The notes: generated by a model from the letters alone, not told the origin. 64,000 bases of DNA from Xylophilus sp042867185 (GCA_042867185.1 JBHZQV010000022.1:10935-74934), one strand, 5' to 3'. Counted from the first letter of the stretch, positions 17,294-27,000 are shown. A program made the numbers and translations.

Positions 17294-18079
17294 TCAGATG
17301 ATCGAGCCGCGCGAGGCGATGCCGCCGTCGATCGTCACGATGGTGCCGCTGATGTACTGCGCCCGGTCGGACGCCAGCCAGACGATCAGGTCGGCCACCT
17401 CTTCCGGCTGGGCGGGGCGCTTGGCCGGGTACTTGTCGAACAGCTCTTCCCAGCGGCCCTCGTCGCCGTACCAGTCGAGCGCGCGGCGTTTCATCAGCTT
17501 GACCATGCGGTCGGTCGCGACCGGGCCGGGGTTGACGCCCACCACCCGGATGCCGTGGTCGAGGCTGGCGCCGCCCACGCCCTTGGTGAAGGCCATCATG
17601 GCGGCGTTGCCGGTGGTGCCGACGATGTAGTTGGCATCCCAGTTCTCGCCCGAGTTGCCGATGTCGTTGACGATCACGCCGTGGCCGCGGGCCTTCATGT
17701 GGGCGTACAGCTCGCGGGTCAGGGTGGCGTACGAGAAGATCTTCATGTCGAGGCTGGCGCGCCACTGCGCGTCGGTCACCTGGTCGAGCGGGCCGCCGGT
17801 GGAGTCGGCCGCGTTGTTGACCAGGATGTCGGCCTCGGCGCAGCGCCGGCCGAGTTCGACGACGCTCTCGGTCACCGACAGGTCCATCGCATGCACCTCG
17901 ACCTGCACGCCGTACCGGGCGGTGAGCTCGGCCTGGGCCGCCAGCAGCTTGTCTTCGGACCGGGCCGCGAGATGGAGCTTGGCGATGCCTTCCTGCGCGA
18001 AGCTGTGCGCCGTCGCCAGGCCGATGCCCTTGGAAGCGCCGGTGATCAGCGCCGTTTTGCCTGTGAAACCGAGATCCAT
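17294..18079 (-). CDS. Short-chain dehydrogenase/reductase, atypical active site
   Basis: 261 residues. Rossmann motif TGASKGIG near residue 14 and NNAAD at about 88 place it in the classical SDR family, and the C-terminus (ISGTIVTIDGGIASRG) is normal. The stretch that usually reads YxxxK instead reads GTTGN followed by AAMMAFT, so the canonical Tyr and Lys are missing; a Tyr four residues earlier may or may not replace it. It is first in the ten-gene operon, divergent from the GntR regulator, with an AAGG-type site upstream of ATG 18079. Confidence 0.85.
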   Translation of the reverse strand: MDLGFTGKTALITGASKGIGLATAHSFAQEGIAKLHLAARSEDKLLAAQAELTARYGVQVEVHAMDLSVTESVVELGRRCAEADILVNNAADSTGGPLDQVTDAQWRASLDMKIFSYATLTRELYAHMKARGHGVIVNDIGNSGENWDANYIVGTTGNAAMMAFTKGVGGASLDHGIRVVGVNPGPVATDRMVKLMKRRALDWYGDEGRWEELFDKYPAKRPAQPEEVADLIVWLASDRAQYISGTIVTIDGGIASRGSII

Positions 18080-18399
18080 GGAGCAGAAGCCTTTCAGTGC
18101 GATGTATGCAAGATGCAGATGTCGTTGAACAGCGGCGGATCGGTGCCGTGCTGTTCGCTCCGGAGAGAATTCGCAAGAGCTGTGCCAGCGGAAAACCCCG
18201 GATCCACCCGACTACAAGCGCCTTCGCCGCACCATCGCCGGGACGATTCGCCACATCGCGGGGCGCCTGCGAACCCTTTTGATGCATTTCTGAATCGTGC
18301 TCTTGCATACATGAACACTTTTCATGCGTTCAGGACAACACCGCCGCGGGCCCGAATCTCGCTATGCTCCCGAGCGCATTCCCGCGCGCACAGGCAGCC
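18080..18399. promoter_or_regulatory. Divergent SDR/GntR control region with two inverted operator-like sites
   Basis: The 320-bp region between the catabolic operon and its probable regulator holds no gene. ATGTATGCAAG occurs at 18102-18112 and, inverted (CTTGCATACAT), at 18302-18312. Each lies near one of the two start codons. A related CTTGTATGCATTGC is at 20506-20519 ahead of the LLM gene. GntR/FadR-type regulators bind short dyads of this kind, so these are candidate operators. Confidence 0.5.
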
Positions 18400-19059
18400 A
18401 TGACGACCACCCCCACCCTCACACGCTCGGAACACGTGCAGCAAATACTGGAGCGGGACATCTTCTCGGGCGCCCTGCTGCCGGGCGCCAGGCTCGACGA
18501 GATGGAGCTGGCGACGCGGCTGAAGGTGTCGCGCACCCCGGTGCGCGAGGCCTTGCGCCACCTGGCCGCCGCCGGCCTGATCCAGACCCGCAACCGGCAG
18601 CCGGCGCTGGTGGTGCGGCTCTCGGCGCACAAGCTGATCGAGATGTTCCAGGTGATGGCCGAGCTGGAGGGCCTGTGCGCCAAGCTGGCGGCACGCCGCA
18701 TCACCCCGGCCCAGCTGGCCGAGCTGCACGGGCTGCAGGCCGAGCTGACGACGCTCACCGCGCCGGAGCACGTGGACACCTTCTACGAGGTGAACCGGCG
18801 TTTCCACGAGGTGATCTACGAGGCGGCGCAGAACGAGTTCCTGGCCGAGCAGACCCGGGCGCTGCGCAACCGGGTGGGCGCCTACCGCCGCATGGTCACC
18901 CACCGGCCGACGCGCCGCACCGACACGCTGGCCGAGCACGACGCGGTGCTGCGCTGCATCGCCCACGGCGACGAGGAAGGCGCGGCCCGGGCGATGCAGG
19001 GCCACGTCAACATCCTGGGCGAGAAGCTGCTGGACTTCATCGCTCTATTCAAGCAATAA
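18400..19059 (+). CDS. GntR family regulator (FCD domain)
   Basis: 219 residues from ATG 18400. N-terminal winged helix-turn-helix (ARLDEMELATRLKVSRTPVREALRHL region, the GntR signature) followed by an FCD ligand-binding domain with metal-ligand-like residues (EVNRRFHEVI, HDAVLRCIAHGD). FadR-subfamily members usually repress adjacent catabolic operons until a pathway metabolite binds. It is transcribed away from the ten-gene operon, so it very probably controls it. Confidence 0.9.
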   Translation: MTTTPTLTRSEHVQQILERDIFSGALLPGARLDEMELATRLKVSRTPVREALRHLAAAGLIQTRNRQPALVVRLSAHKLIEMFQVMAELEGLCAKLAARRITPAQLAELHGLQAELTTLTAPEHVDTFYEVNRRFHEVIYEAAQNEFLAEQTRALRNRVGAYRRMVTHRPTRRTDTLAEHDAVLRCIAHGDEEGAARAMQGHVNILGEKLLDFIALFKQ

Positions 19060-19159
19060 CCCCCAGGCTTCGCGCTGCGCGCTCTCGCCTACCCCCTTCT
19101 TGGGAAGAAGGGGGCGGTGCTGGGGGACCGGCGGAGCCGGATCCCCGGCACCTCTGGGA
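19060..19159 (+). repeat. Post-stop structured element family A, copy C
   Basis: Starts on the base after the GntR stop codon: CCCCCAGGCTTCGCGCTGCGC, then ACCCCC/GGGGGC arms and ACCGGCGGAGCCGGATCC. It lies between convergent genes (GntR and LLM monooxygenase) and may terminate transcription. Confidence 0.8.
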
Positions 19160-19171
19160 AGGCAGGGGCTA

Positions 19172-20473
19172 TCAGCGGCGGTGGGGTGCCGCGGGCCTTG
19201 CCAGGCCCAGGTGGTCGCGCAGCGTTTCGCCTTCGTACTGCTTCCGGAACAGGCCGCGCTCCTGCAGGATGGGCACCACGCCATCGACGAAGTCGTCGAA
19301 GCCCGCGTGGAAGTACGGCGGCATGATGTTGAAGCCGTCGGCGGCGCGGGTCTCGAACCAGTGCTGCAGGGTGTCGGCGACGGTTTCGGCGCTGCCGCAC
19401 AGCACCCAGTGGCCGCGTGCGGCGGCCGTCAGGCTGTAGAGGTCGCGCAGGGTCATCCGCTCGCGCCGGGCCTTGGCCAGCAGCACCCGGGTGAAGGCGT
19501 GGTAGGTGTCGGGCAGGTCCATCGCGGGCACCGGCGCATCGAGGTCGTGGCCCGAGAAATCGGTGCCGAAGCGCTCCGACAGCACCGCCATCGCCCGGCC
19601 GTCGCCGATGTAGCCCTGCAGCGTGTTGAGCTTGTCGCGCGCCTCCTTGTCGGTGCGGCCGACCACCGGCATCACGCCGGGCAGCACGGTCACGTCCTCC
19701 GGCCGGCGGCCGAAGCCGGGCAGGCGGTTCTTCAGGTCGGCGTAGCCGGCGCGGGCCTCGTCGATGTCCTGCACCACCGAGAAGGCGACGTCGGCGGTGC
19801 GGGCCGCCAGCCGCAGCCCGGGCTCGGAGCCGCCGGCCTGCAGCACCACCGGATGGCCCTGCGGTGCGCGGCCGATGTTGAGCGGGCCCTTCACCTTGAA
19901 GAACGCGCCCTCGTGGTCGATCGGATGCACCTTGGCCGGGTCGAGGTAGAGGCCGCTGGCCCGGTCGGCGACCAGCGCGTCGTCGTCCCAGCCGTCCCAC
20001 AGGGCCTTCACCACGTCGACGAACTCGCCCGCCATCTCGTAGCGGCGGGCATGGTCGGGGTGCACCGTGCCGAAGTTGGCGCCGACGGCCGCGTTGGAGG
20101 TGGTGACCGCGTTCCAGGCCGCCCGGCCGCCGCTGATGTGGTCGAGCGAGGCGAAGGCCCGCGCGACGGTGAACGGGTCGCTGTAGGTGGTCGAAACCGT
20201 CGCGCCCAGCCCGATGTGCCGGGTGGCGGTGGAGAGCGCCGCCAGCATCGTCAGCGGCTCCAGCCGCAGGGTGTACGACGGATGGGCCTTGGGGTCGGCG
20301 TTGAGGTTGTCGCCCATGAAGACCAGGTCGAACAGCCCGCGCTCGGCCGTCGCACCGATCTGCCGGATCGCCGCGAAGTCTTGGAAACTGTCGACCGCGC
20401 CCGGATGGCGCCAGCCGGCGGTGTGGCTGCCGGTGCCCAGCAGGAAGAGGCCCAGGTGCATCTGGCGGGTCAT
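19172..20473 (-). CDS. LLM-class flavin monooxygenase (NtaA/SnaA/DszA family)
   Basis: 433 residues from ATG 20473. A TIM-barrel luciferase-like monooxygenase: MHLGLFLLGTGSHTAGWR start, VFMGDNLNAD, the ISGGRAAWNAVTTSN motif and PVVLQAGGSE, all typical of the NtaA/SnaA/DszA/RutA-related group. These use FMNH2 from a separate reductase to oxidise amines, sulfur compounds or heterocycles. No flavin reductase is adjacent. It faces the GntR gene, and an operator-like sequence at 20506-20519 may place it under the same regulator as the ten-gene operon. Confidence 0.87.
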   Translation of the reverse strand: MTRQMHLGLFLLGTGSHTAGWRHPGAVDSFQDFAAIRQIGATAERGLFDLVFMGDNLNADPKAHPSYTLRLEPLTMLAALSTATRHIGLGATVSTTYSDPFTVARAFASLDHISGGRAAWNAVTTSNAAVGANFGTVHPDHARRYEMAGEFVDVVKALWDGWDDDALVADRASGLYLDPAKVHPIDHEGAFFKVKGPLNIGRAPQGHPVVLQAGGSEPGLRLAARTADVAFSVVQDIDEARAGYADLKNRLPGFGRRPEDVTVLPGVMPVVGRTDKEARDKLNTLQGYIGDGRAMAVLSERFGTDFSGHDLDAPVPAMDLPDTYHAFTRVLLAKARRERMTLRDLYSLTAAARGHWVLCGSAETVADTLQHWFETRAADGFNIMPPYFHAGFDDFVDGVVPILQERGLFRKQYEGETLRDHLGLARPAAPHRR

Positions 20474-20505
20474 GCGGTCGGTTCCTTGTTCAGGGATGGA
20501 GGGAG

Positions 20506-20519
20506 CTTGTATGCATTGC
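20506..20519. promoter_or_regulatory. Candidate GntR operator upstream of LLM gene
   Basis: CTTGTATGCATTGC shares TATGCA and flanks with the two inverted sites in 18102-18312. It lies about 35 bp upstream of the LLM start. Inference only. Confidence 0.35.
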
Positions 20520-20755
20520 GATGCCGCACCATGCAAGTTCCGTTCCCTCGACAGCAGGCCACCGCATGCGGACGCGGCACCGGCTGGGCGATGCATGCTG
20601 TGGTCTCAGGGATGTACATGTCGCGCGCTTGTATATCCGTCGCTGGCGACCGTGTCCCTGCGCAGCGATGCACGGTGGAACCGCGGTGAAAAGTCGCACG
20701 GCTGGCAAGGGGTGCCCGGCATGTTCCGCCGCCCGGCTCCCCTGGCGACGCCCTG

Positions 20756-22405
20756 TCAGGCGCCGCCGCCGCCCGCCGCATGCCCGCGGCTGAACGCCTC
20801 CTCGAACACCGAGTAGCCCGACCAGTCGCTGTGCGCGAACCGCAGCCGGCCGTGCGCCGGGCCGGCATGCTCTTTTTTCGATAGCGCATGGCCGGCATCC
20901 CGCGCCGGCTGGAGGCCGATTCGCTGCAAGGTTCCGGGCACCGGCACCGCCATCGCGTGGCCGTAGCGGGTGATCTCGATCCGGGTGGCGCGCGCGGCGA
21001 TGTCGGGGTGGGGCAGCGCCAGCTCGGCGATCACCGCGTCGCGCCAGGCCTGCCACGGCCGGTCCAGCAGCGCGGCGCGGCTGCCGGCCAGGTCGCCGAG
21101 GGCGCGGTAGCAGGTCACCACCGTCGGGCCGGGCGTCGGGTCGAGCGCCTGGTGGCGGGCATCGACATAGCCCAGGCCGCGGCCGAAGCCGCCGGCCGCG
21201 CCGTCGGCCGCCTGGTAGACCACGTTGTCCCAGGCGGGCGCGGCGCCGGGGCGGTCGTGCAGCGGCGCGTCCAGGTGCAGGTTGGCGACCAGCCAGGGCG
21301 CATGCGGGGTCGCGGCGGCGGCGGCGCGCAGCAGTGCGGGCGGCTGGGCGACCACCCGCACCGCCACATGCAGCGGCAGGGCCACGATGCACTGCGCCGC
21401 CTCCCAGCGCTCCATGTGCTGTGCGGCGTGGTCCCAGGCATCGACGGTCACGCCGTGGCGGCCGTCCTCGATGCGCAGCACGGTGCGGCCGGTGCGCAGC
21501 CGGTCGCCCAGCGGCGCGGCCAGCGCCCGCGCCAGGAAGCCGTTGCCCTCGGGCCAGGTGAGCACCGGGTCGCGCTCGGCCTCGGCCTCGCCCGGCGCGT
21601 GGAAGCCGTGGCGGCTGGCGAAGTAGTGGATGCCGGCCCAGGCCGACACCTGCCCCAGCCCCGCGCCGTAGTCGTCGCGGCAGCAGTAGTCGAGGTACCA
21701 GCGCAGGTGCGGATCGTCCAGGCGCTCCTGCTGCAGCCAGGTGTCGAATGTGATCGCGTCGAGCGCCAGCTGCACCGGCGCGAAGGCCGACCGCTGCACC
21801 GGGATGGCGAAGCGCGCCGCCCGCTGCAGCGCCGCCACCCGCTGCGCGAAGCCGCGGTAGGCGGCCAGCGTGGCGTCGCCCACGTCCTGCAGCGGCAGCA
21901 GGCCCTCCTGCCACGCGCCGCGGAAGAAGAGCCGCTCCTGCGGGCTGTGGCAGAGGTGGCGCTCGTCGACTTCCCAGCGGCCGGCCACCCGGCGGCGCAG
22001 GCCCAGTTCTTCCAGCAGGTCCTGCACCGCCGGCACGTCGTCGCCCGGCACCGGCAGGTAGTGGGCGCCCAGCGGGCAGGCGATGCCGCCCACCACGCCG
22101 CCGCGGCTGTTGCCGCCGGCCGCGTCCTCCAGCTCCAGCAGCGCGAAATCGCCCTGCCCCCGCAGCCGCAGCGCCCGCGCCGCCGCCAGCCCGGCGATGC
22201 CGCCGCCCGCGACCAGCACCCCGGTGCGGCGCACCACCGCCGGCGCCGGCCCGTCGCGCGGCGTGCGCAGCAGATGGCCCCGCTCCACCGCCGTGCCGGC
22301 GAATCCGCCGGGGACGCCGTCCGGGCTGCGGCCTTCGCAGCCGGCCAGCGCCCACCCGCCGCCGAGCGCGGCACCCGCCTGCTTCAGCAGCTCACGACGC
22401 CGCAT
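20756..22405 (-). CDS. Tat-exported FAD-dependent amine oxidase-like protein
   Basis: 549 residues. Twin-arginine leader MRRRELLKQAGAALGGGWALAGC with a lipobox-like LAGC, then the FAD Rossmann motif VLVAGGGIAGLAAARAL and a flavin amine oxidase-like body. It probably acts on the periplasmic side on an amine. It follows the spermidine-synthase-like gene, a pairing that suggests polyamine chemistry. Near the C-terminus, residues such as DAGHALSKKEHAGPAH are encoded by a family B repeat (20870-20922), an in-frame insertion just before the conserved end RLRFAHSDWSGYSVFEEA. Confidence 0.8.
   Translation of the reverse strand: MRRRELLKQAGAALGGGWALAGCEGRSPDGVPGGFAGTAVERGHLLRTPRDGPAPAVVRRTGVLVAGGGIAGLAAARALRLRGQGDFALLELEDAAGGNSRGGVVGGIACPLGAHYLPVPGDDVPAVQDLLEELGLRRRVAGRWEVDERHLCHSPQERLFFRGAWQEGLLPLQDVGDATLAAYRGFAQRVAALQRAARFAIPVQRSAFAPVQLALDAITFDTWLQQERLDDPHLRWYLDYCCRDDYGAGLGQVSAWAGIHYFASRHGFHAPGEAEAERDPVLTWPEGNGFLARALAAPLGDRLRTGRTVLRIEDGRHGVTVDAWDHAAQHMERWEAAQCIVALPLHVAVRVVAQPPALLRAAAAATPHAPWLVANLHLDAPLHDRPGAAPAWDNVVYQAADGAAGGFGRGLGYVDARHQALDPTPGPTVVTCYRALGDLAGSRAALLDRPWQAWRDAVIAELALPHPDIAARATRIEITRYGHAMAVPVPGTLQRIGLQPARDAGHALSKKEHAGPAHGRLRFAHSDWSGYSVFEEAFSRGHAAGGGGA
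20870..20922 (+). repeat. Family B repeat inside the FAD oxidoreductase frame
   Basis: TTTTTTCGATAGCGCATGGCCGGC...GCCGGCTGGAGGCCGATT matches copy B2 (ATCGATAGCAAATGGCCGGCC...GCCGGCTGCGGGCACTTT) and keeps the host gene open on the other strand. Confidence 0.6.
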
Positions 22406-22450
22406 GCGCGATTCCCTCCGGCCGCCGCCGGACACCGGCCCGCGCCCCGC

Positions 22451-22540
22451 TCAGGGATACCGTGGTTCCGGCTCCGCCGGTCCACCGGTATCGCCCCCGG
22501 ATCGGGGGGAGGCGCAGACACGCAGTGCGGAGCCTGGGGG
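22451..22540 (-). repeat. Post-stop structured element family A, copy D
   Basis: Read leftward it starts 6 nt after the spermidine-synthase-like stop with CCCCCAGGCTCCGC. It then has CCCCCC...GGGGGC and ACCGGCGGAGCCGGAACC, ending CCCTGA. It fills the gap to the FAD oxidoreductase gene. Confidence 0.8.
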
Positions 22541-22546
22541 TGAACT

Positions 22547-24094
22547 TCAGTTTCCCCATTCTTCCTCGTACGTCCGCACCAGCACCTGGTTCGACAACCG
22601 GTTCACCTCGGCCGGCACCCGCGCCATGTCCAGCGGAAAGTCGAACAGCAGCGGCAGCGTCGGCAGGTCGAGGAACCGCAGCCCCGCCGGCAGCGCGGCC
22701 GGCAGGTGCCACGGCCGGCGGCTGGCGATCACGAAGCCCCACTCGCCGAAGCTGGGCACGTGCGCGTGGTACGGCGTGGCGGCGAGGCCGGTCGATTCGA
22801 TCGTCTGCACCACCGTCCAGAAGCTGCGCCGCGCCACCAGCGGCGAGGTGGTCTGCACCACCGCGTAGCCGCTGGCCGACAGCCGCTGGTCCAGAAGGGC
22901 GTAGAACGATTGGGTGTAGAGCTTGCCGATCGCGAAGTTGGTCGGGTCGGGGAAATCGACCACGATCACGTCGAAGGTCTCCTGCACCTGCTGCAGCCAG
23001 CCGAAGGCGTCGGCGTTGACGATCCTCAGCCTGGGCGAGGCCAGCGCATGCCCATTGAGCGCGGCGAGCGTCGGGTGCTCGGCGAAGAGCCGGGTCATGT
23101 GCGGGTCGAGCTCGACCAGCGTCACCTGCTCCACCGACGGGTACTTGAGGATCTCGCGCACCGCCATGCCGTCGCCGCCGCCCAGCACCGCCACCCGCTT
23201 CGGCGCGCCGTGCGCGGCCATCGCCGGGTGCACCAGCGCCTCGTGATAACGGTACTCGTCGCGCTCGGCGAACTGCAGGTTGCCGTTGAGGAACAGCCGG
23301 TGCCCGCCGCGCCCGCGGGTCACCACGATGCGCTGGTAGGGCGAGGTGGCGGTGAAGACGATGCTGTCCTGGTAGAACCGGTCCTCGGCCAGCGTGGTGA
23401 TGCGCTCGGCCCCGGCGAAGCCCGCCGCCAGGACGGCCGCCGTGCCGACGCAGGCCAGTGCGTGCGCGCCGGGCCGGGGCAACTCGTGCCGGAACAGCCA
23501 CAGCGCCCAGAACGCGACCGCCGCGTTCAGCAGCCCGAACAGCAGGCCGGTGCGCACCAGCCCCAGGTGCGGCACCAGCAGCAGGGGGAAGGCCAGCGAC
23601 ACCGCCAGCGCGCCCAGGTAGTCGAAGGTCAGCACCTGGCTCACCAGGTCTTTGAACTGCACGTTGCGCTTCAGGATCCGCATCACCAGCGGAATCTCCA
23701 GCCCCACCAGCACGCCCACGGCGAACACCAGCCCGTAGAGCAGCAGCCGGAACGCCCCCGGCACCCAGGCATGCGCCAAAAACAGCAGCCCCGGCAGCAG
23801 CCCGCCCGCCAGCGCCACCAGCAGCTCGATCCGCAAAAAATGCGCCGGCAGCTGCCGCTCCAGGTAGCGCGACAGCCAGCTGCCCACCCCCATCGCGAAC
23901 AGGTAGGTGCCGATCACCGTGCTGAACTGCAGCACCGAATCGCCCAGCAGGTAGGAGGCCAGCGCCCCCGCGGCCAGCTCGTAGAGCAGCCCGCAGGCGG
24001 CGATGACGAAGACGCTGGCGAGCAGGGCGACCTGGATGGGGCGGGGACCCGTGTGGCGGGGGGCTGTGTCGGGTGACGCCTCTGTCACTGTCAT
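22547..24094 (-). CDS. Membrane-anchored spermidine synthase-like protein
   Basis: 515 residues from ATG 24094 (ATG 24103 adds three). The first ~220 residues form about seven TM helices (CGLLYELAAGALASYLLGDS is typical). The rest is a spermidine-synthase/methyltransferase fold with VAVLGGGDGMAVREILKYP, the LVELDP motif and DVIVVDFPDPTNFA (aminopropyltransferase-type DxxD region partly changed). It probably uses decarboxylated AdoMet or AdoMet at the membrane. The ATG overlaps the hsdR stop (ATGA), an unexpected coupling. Companion DUF350/DUF4178/SPFH genes lie 10 kb upstream in the same direction. Confidence 0.85.
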   Translation of the reverse strand: MTVTEASPDTAPRHTGPRPIQVALLASVFVIAACGLLYELAAGALASYLLGDSVLQFSTVIGTYLFAMGVGSWLSRYLERQLPAHFLRIELLVALAGGLLPGLLFLAHAWVPGAFRLLLYGLVFAVGVLVGLEIPLVMRILKRNVQFKDLVSQVLTFDYLGALAVSLAFPLLLVPHLGLVRTGLLFGLLNAAVAFWALWLFRHELPRPGAHALACVGTAAVLAAGFAGAERITTLAEDRFYQDSIVFTATSPYQRIVVTRGRGGHRLFLNGNLQFAERDEYRYHEALVHPAMAAHGAPKRVAVLGGGDGMAVREILKYPSVEQVTLVELDPHMTRLFAEHPTLAALNGHALASPRLRIVNADAFGWLQQVQETFDVIVVDFPDPTNFAIGKLYTQSFYALLDQRLSASGYAVVQTTSPLVARRSFWTVVQTIESTGLAATPYHAHVPSFGEWGFVIASRRPWHLPAALPAGLRFLDLPTLPLLFDFPLDMARVPAEVNRLSNQVLVRTYEEEWGN

Positions 24095-27000
24095 GCCACC
24101 CATGCCTCGCCGAGCTTCTGGGCCTGCTGCAGCACCAGTTCCACCGCTGCGTCCGACGCGTCCGGCGGGTATTTGTACTTGCGCAAGATGCGCTTGACCA
24201 TCAGCCGCAGCTTGGCGCGCACACTCTCGCGCTCGCTCCAGTCCACGCTCAGGTTCTGGCGCAGGTTTTCGGTGAGCTCGTGGGCGATCTTTTTCAGGGT
24301 TTCGTCGGTCAGTTCCCGGGCGGCCGACTCGTTGACGGCCAGTGCGTCGTAGAAGCGCATCTCGTCATCCGACAGTCCCAGCTGTTCGCCGCGCCCAGCC
24401 GCATCGCGAAACTTTCGGGCCATGTCCACCAGCTCTTCCATCACCTGGGCGGTTTCGATGGAGCGGTTCTGGTAGCGCTTGATGACATTGCCCAGAAGGT
24501 CCGAAAACTTCTTTTCCTGTACCACGTTGCTGCCAAAGCGGCTTTTGATCTCCCCCTCCAGCAGCCGCTCCAAAAGCTCCACTGCCAGATTCCTCTCAGG
24601 CAGGTTCTTCACCTGTGCCAGGAAGCCATCGTCGAGCAGGCCGATATTGGGCTTGTCCAACCCCACGGCGTCAAAGATGTCCACCACCTGGTCCGACACC
24701 ACCGCATTGCTGATGATCTGGCGGATGGCCTCGTCGCGTTGTTCGTCGGTGCGCTTTTTCGCAGTGAGCTCGCGCTTGGTCAGCAGCACCTTCACCGCCT
24801 GCATGAAAGCCACTTCCTCGCGCACCTCTTTGGCCTCGTCCAGGGTGCAGCACAGCGAAAATGCCTGCGTCAGCGCCAAGGCGGTGTCGGCAAAGCGGCG
24901 CTTGCCGTCCTTGCCGCCTTCGGGACGGAGGCCCAGCACATGGTTGGCGGCCCGCGCCAGGGCGCTGTGTCCGCCGGTCAGGAAGTCGCCGTAGTCGCAG
25001 CCGTGCAGCAGGGTTTGCAGCACATGCAACTTTTCCATCAGCACGCTGTAGGCCTCGTGGGCATCCACCGTGGGCGTGCCGCGGCCCTTGCTGGCGGTGT
25101 ACTCCTTCATCGCGGCCTTGAGCTCGTTGCCAATGCCGATGTAGTCCACCACCAGCCCGCCCTGCTTACCCTTGAACACGCGGTTCACCCGGGCAATCGC
25201 CTGCATCAGGTTGTGGCCCTTCATGGGCTTGTCCACGTACAGCGTGTGCACGCACGGCGCGTCGAAACCGGTAAGCCACATGTCGCGAACGATGACGATA
25301 CGCAGCGGGTCCGCCGGGTCCTTGAAGCGCTTTTCCAGCCGCTTTTTCACCTTGCCGTCGTAGATGTGCGGACGCAGCAGCAGCTTGTCGCTGGCAGTAC
25401 CGGTCATCACGATCTTGATGGCGCCCTTCTCGGGGTCGGGGTCGTGCCAGTCGGGACGCAGCCGCACGATCTCGTCGTACAGATGCACGCAGATCTCGCG
25501 GCCCATGGCCACCACCATCGCCTTGCCCGTTTGGGCCGTGCTGCGCTCTTCGAAATGGGCCACCAGATCGGCCGCCACACTGGCCACACGGGGCGACGCG
25601 CCCACGATCTTTTCCAACGCTGCCCAGCGGCTCTTCAAGCGTGCCTGCGTGCCCTCTTCCTCGTCCTCGGCGAGCTCGTCCACCTCGTCATCGATAGTGG
25701 GCAAATCTTCTTGCCGCAGACGCAGCTTGGCAAGCCGGGACTCGTAGTAGATGGCCACAGTGGCCCCGTCTTCCTTGGCCTGCTGCATGTCGTAGACATG
25801 GATGTACTCGCCGAATACCGCGCGGGTGTTGTGGTCGGCACTGCTCACCGGCGTGCCGGTGAAGCCGACGAAGGTGGCATTGGGCAGCGCATCGCGCAGG
25901 TGTTGGGCGTGGCCTGCTTGCCAAGTGGATTGCAGGCCTGCGTCCGGCGTCACGCCCCGTCTCAAGTTGTACGCCGGGGGCTCGAAGTCAGCGGGCAAAG
26001 CGCTGCTGCCGGCATCGCTGGTCACCAGGCTTTTCGTAGCTGCTGGCGAATGCCCGTCGAGCCCCAAAGTCCTGTCCGGATCGAAGCCGCGCTGCCGGGT
26101 CTTGAGCGTGGCCTTGAAACCGTATTGCGTGCGATGGGCTTCGTCGGCGAGCACCACGATGTTGCTGCGCTCCGACAGCACGGGGAAAGTATCTTCGTCC
26201 TCGCCCGGCATGAACTTCTGGATGGTGGCGAACACAATGCCCCCCGAGGGCCGATGGGCCAGCTTGGCGCGCAGATCGGACCGCGTCTGCACCTGCGCGG
26301 GCTGCTCGCGCAGCAGGTCTTGCGCCAGGCTGAACACGCCAAACAGTTGCCCGTCCAGATCGTTGCGGTCGGTGATTACCACGATGGTGGGGTTCTCCAT
26401 CGCGGGCTCCTGCATCACGCGGGCGGCAAAGCAGGTCATGGTGATGCTCTTGCCGCTGCCTTGCGTGTGCCACACCACACCCCCCTTGCGCGAGCCGCCC
26501 GGGCGCGATGCGGCCACCACCTCGGCGATGGCCGCGCGCACCGCATGGAACTGGTGGTAGCCCGCGATTTTCTTGACCAGCTGCCCGTCGTCCTCGAACA
26601 GCACGAAGTAGCGCAGGTAGTCCAGCAAATACGCGGGTGCCAGCACGCCACGCACCAGCGTCTGCAGATCCTCAAACGGCCCCAGCGGGTCCAGCGCCAC
26701 ACCGTCGATCGTCCGCCAGGCCATGAAGCGGTCGGCATCGGCCGAGAGCGATCCCATCAGCGCCTCGGTACCGTCCGAGATCACCAGCAGCTCGTTGTAC
26801 TGAAACACATCGGCAATCTGCTCCTTGTACGTCTGGATTTGGTGGTACGCCTTCCAGATGCTGGCGTTACCGTCGGCCGGGTTCTTCAGCTCCAGCAGCA
26901 CCAGCGGCAGGCCGTTGACGAACAGAACGATGTCGGGCCGCCGCGTCTTGTGCGGGCCCTTGATGGTGAACTGGCTCACCGCCCACCACTCGTTTTTCTC

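Noticed and set aside
19172..20473. RutA (pyrimidine oxygenase)
   Set aside because: Motifs fit the broader NtaA/SnaA/DszA group, and rutB, rutC, rutE, rutF and rutG are absent.
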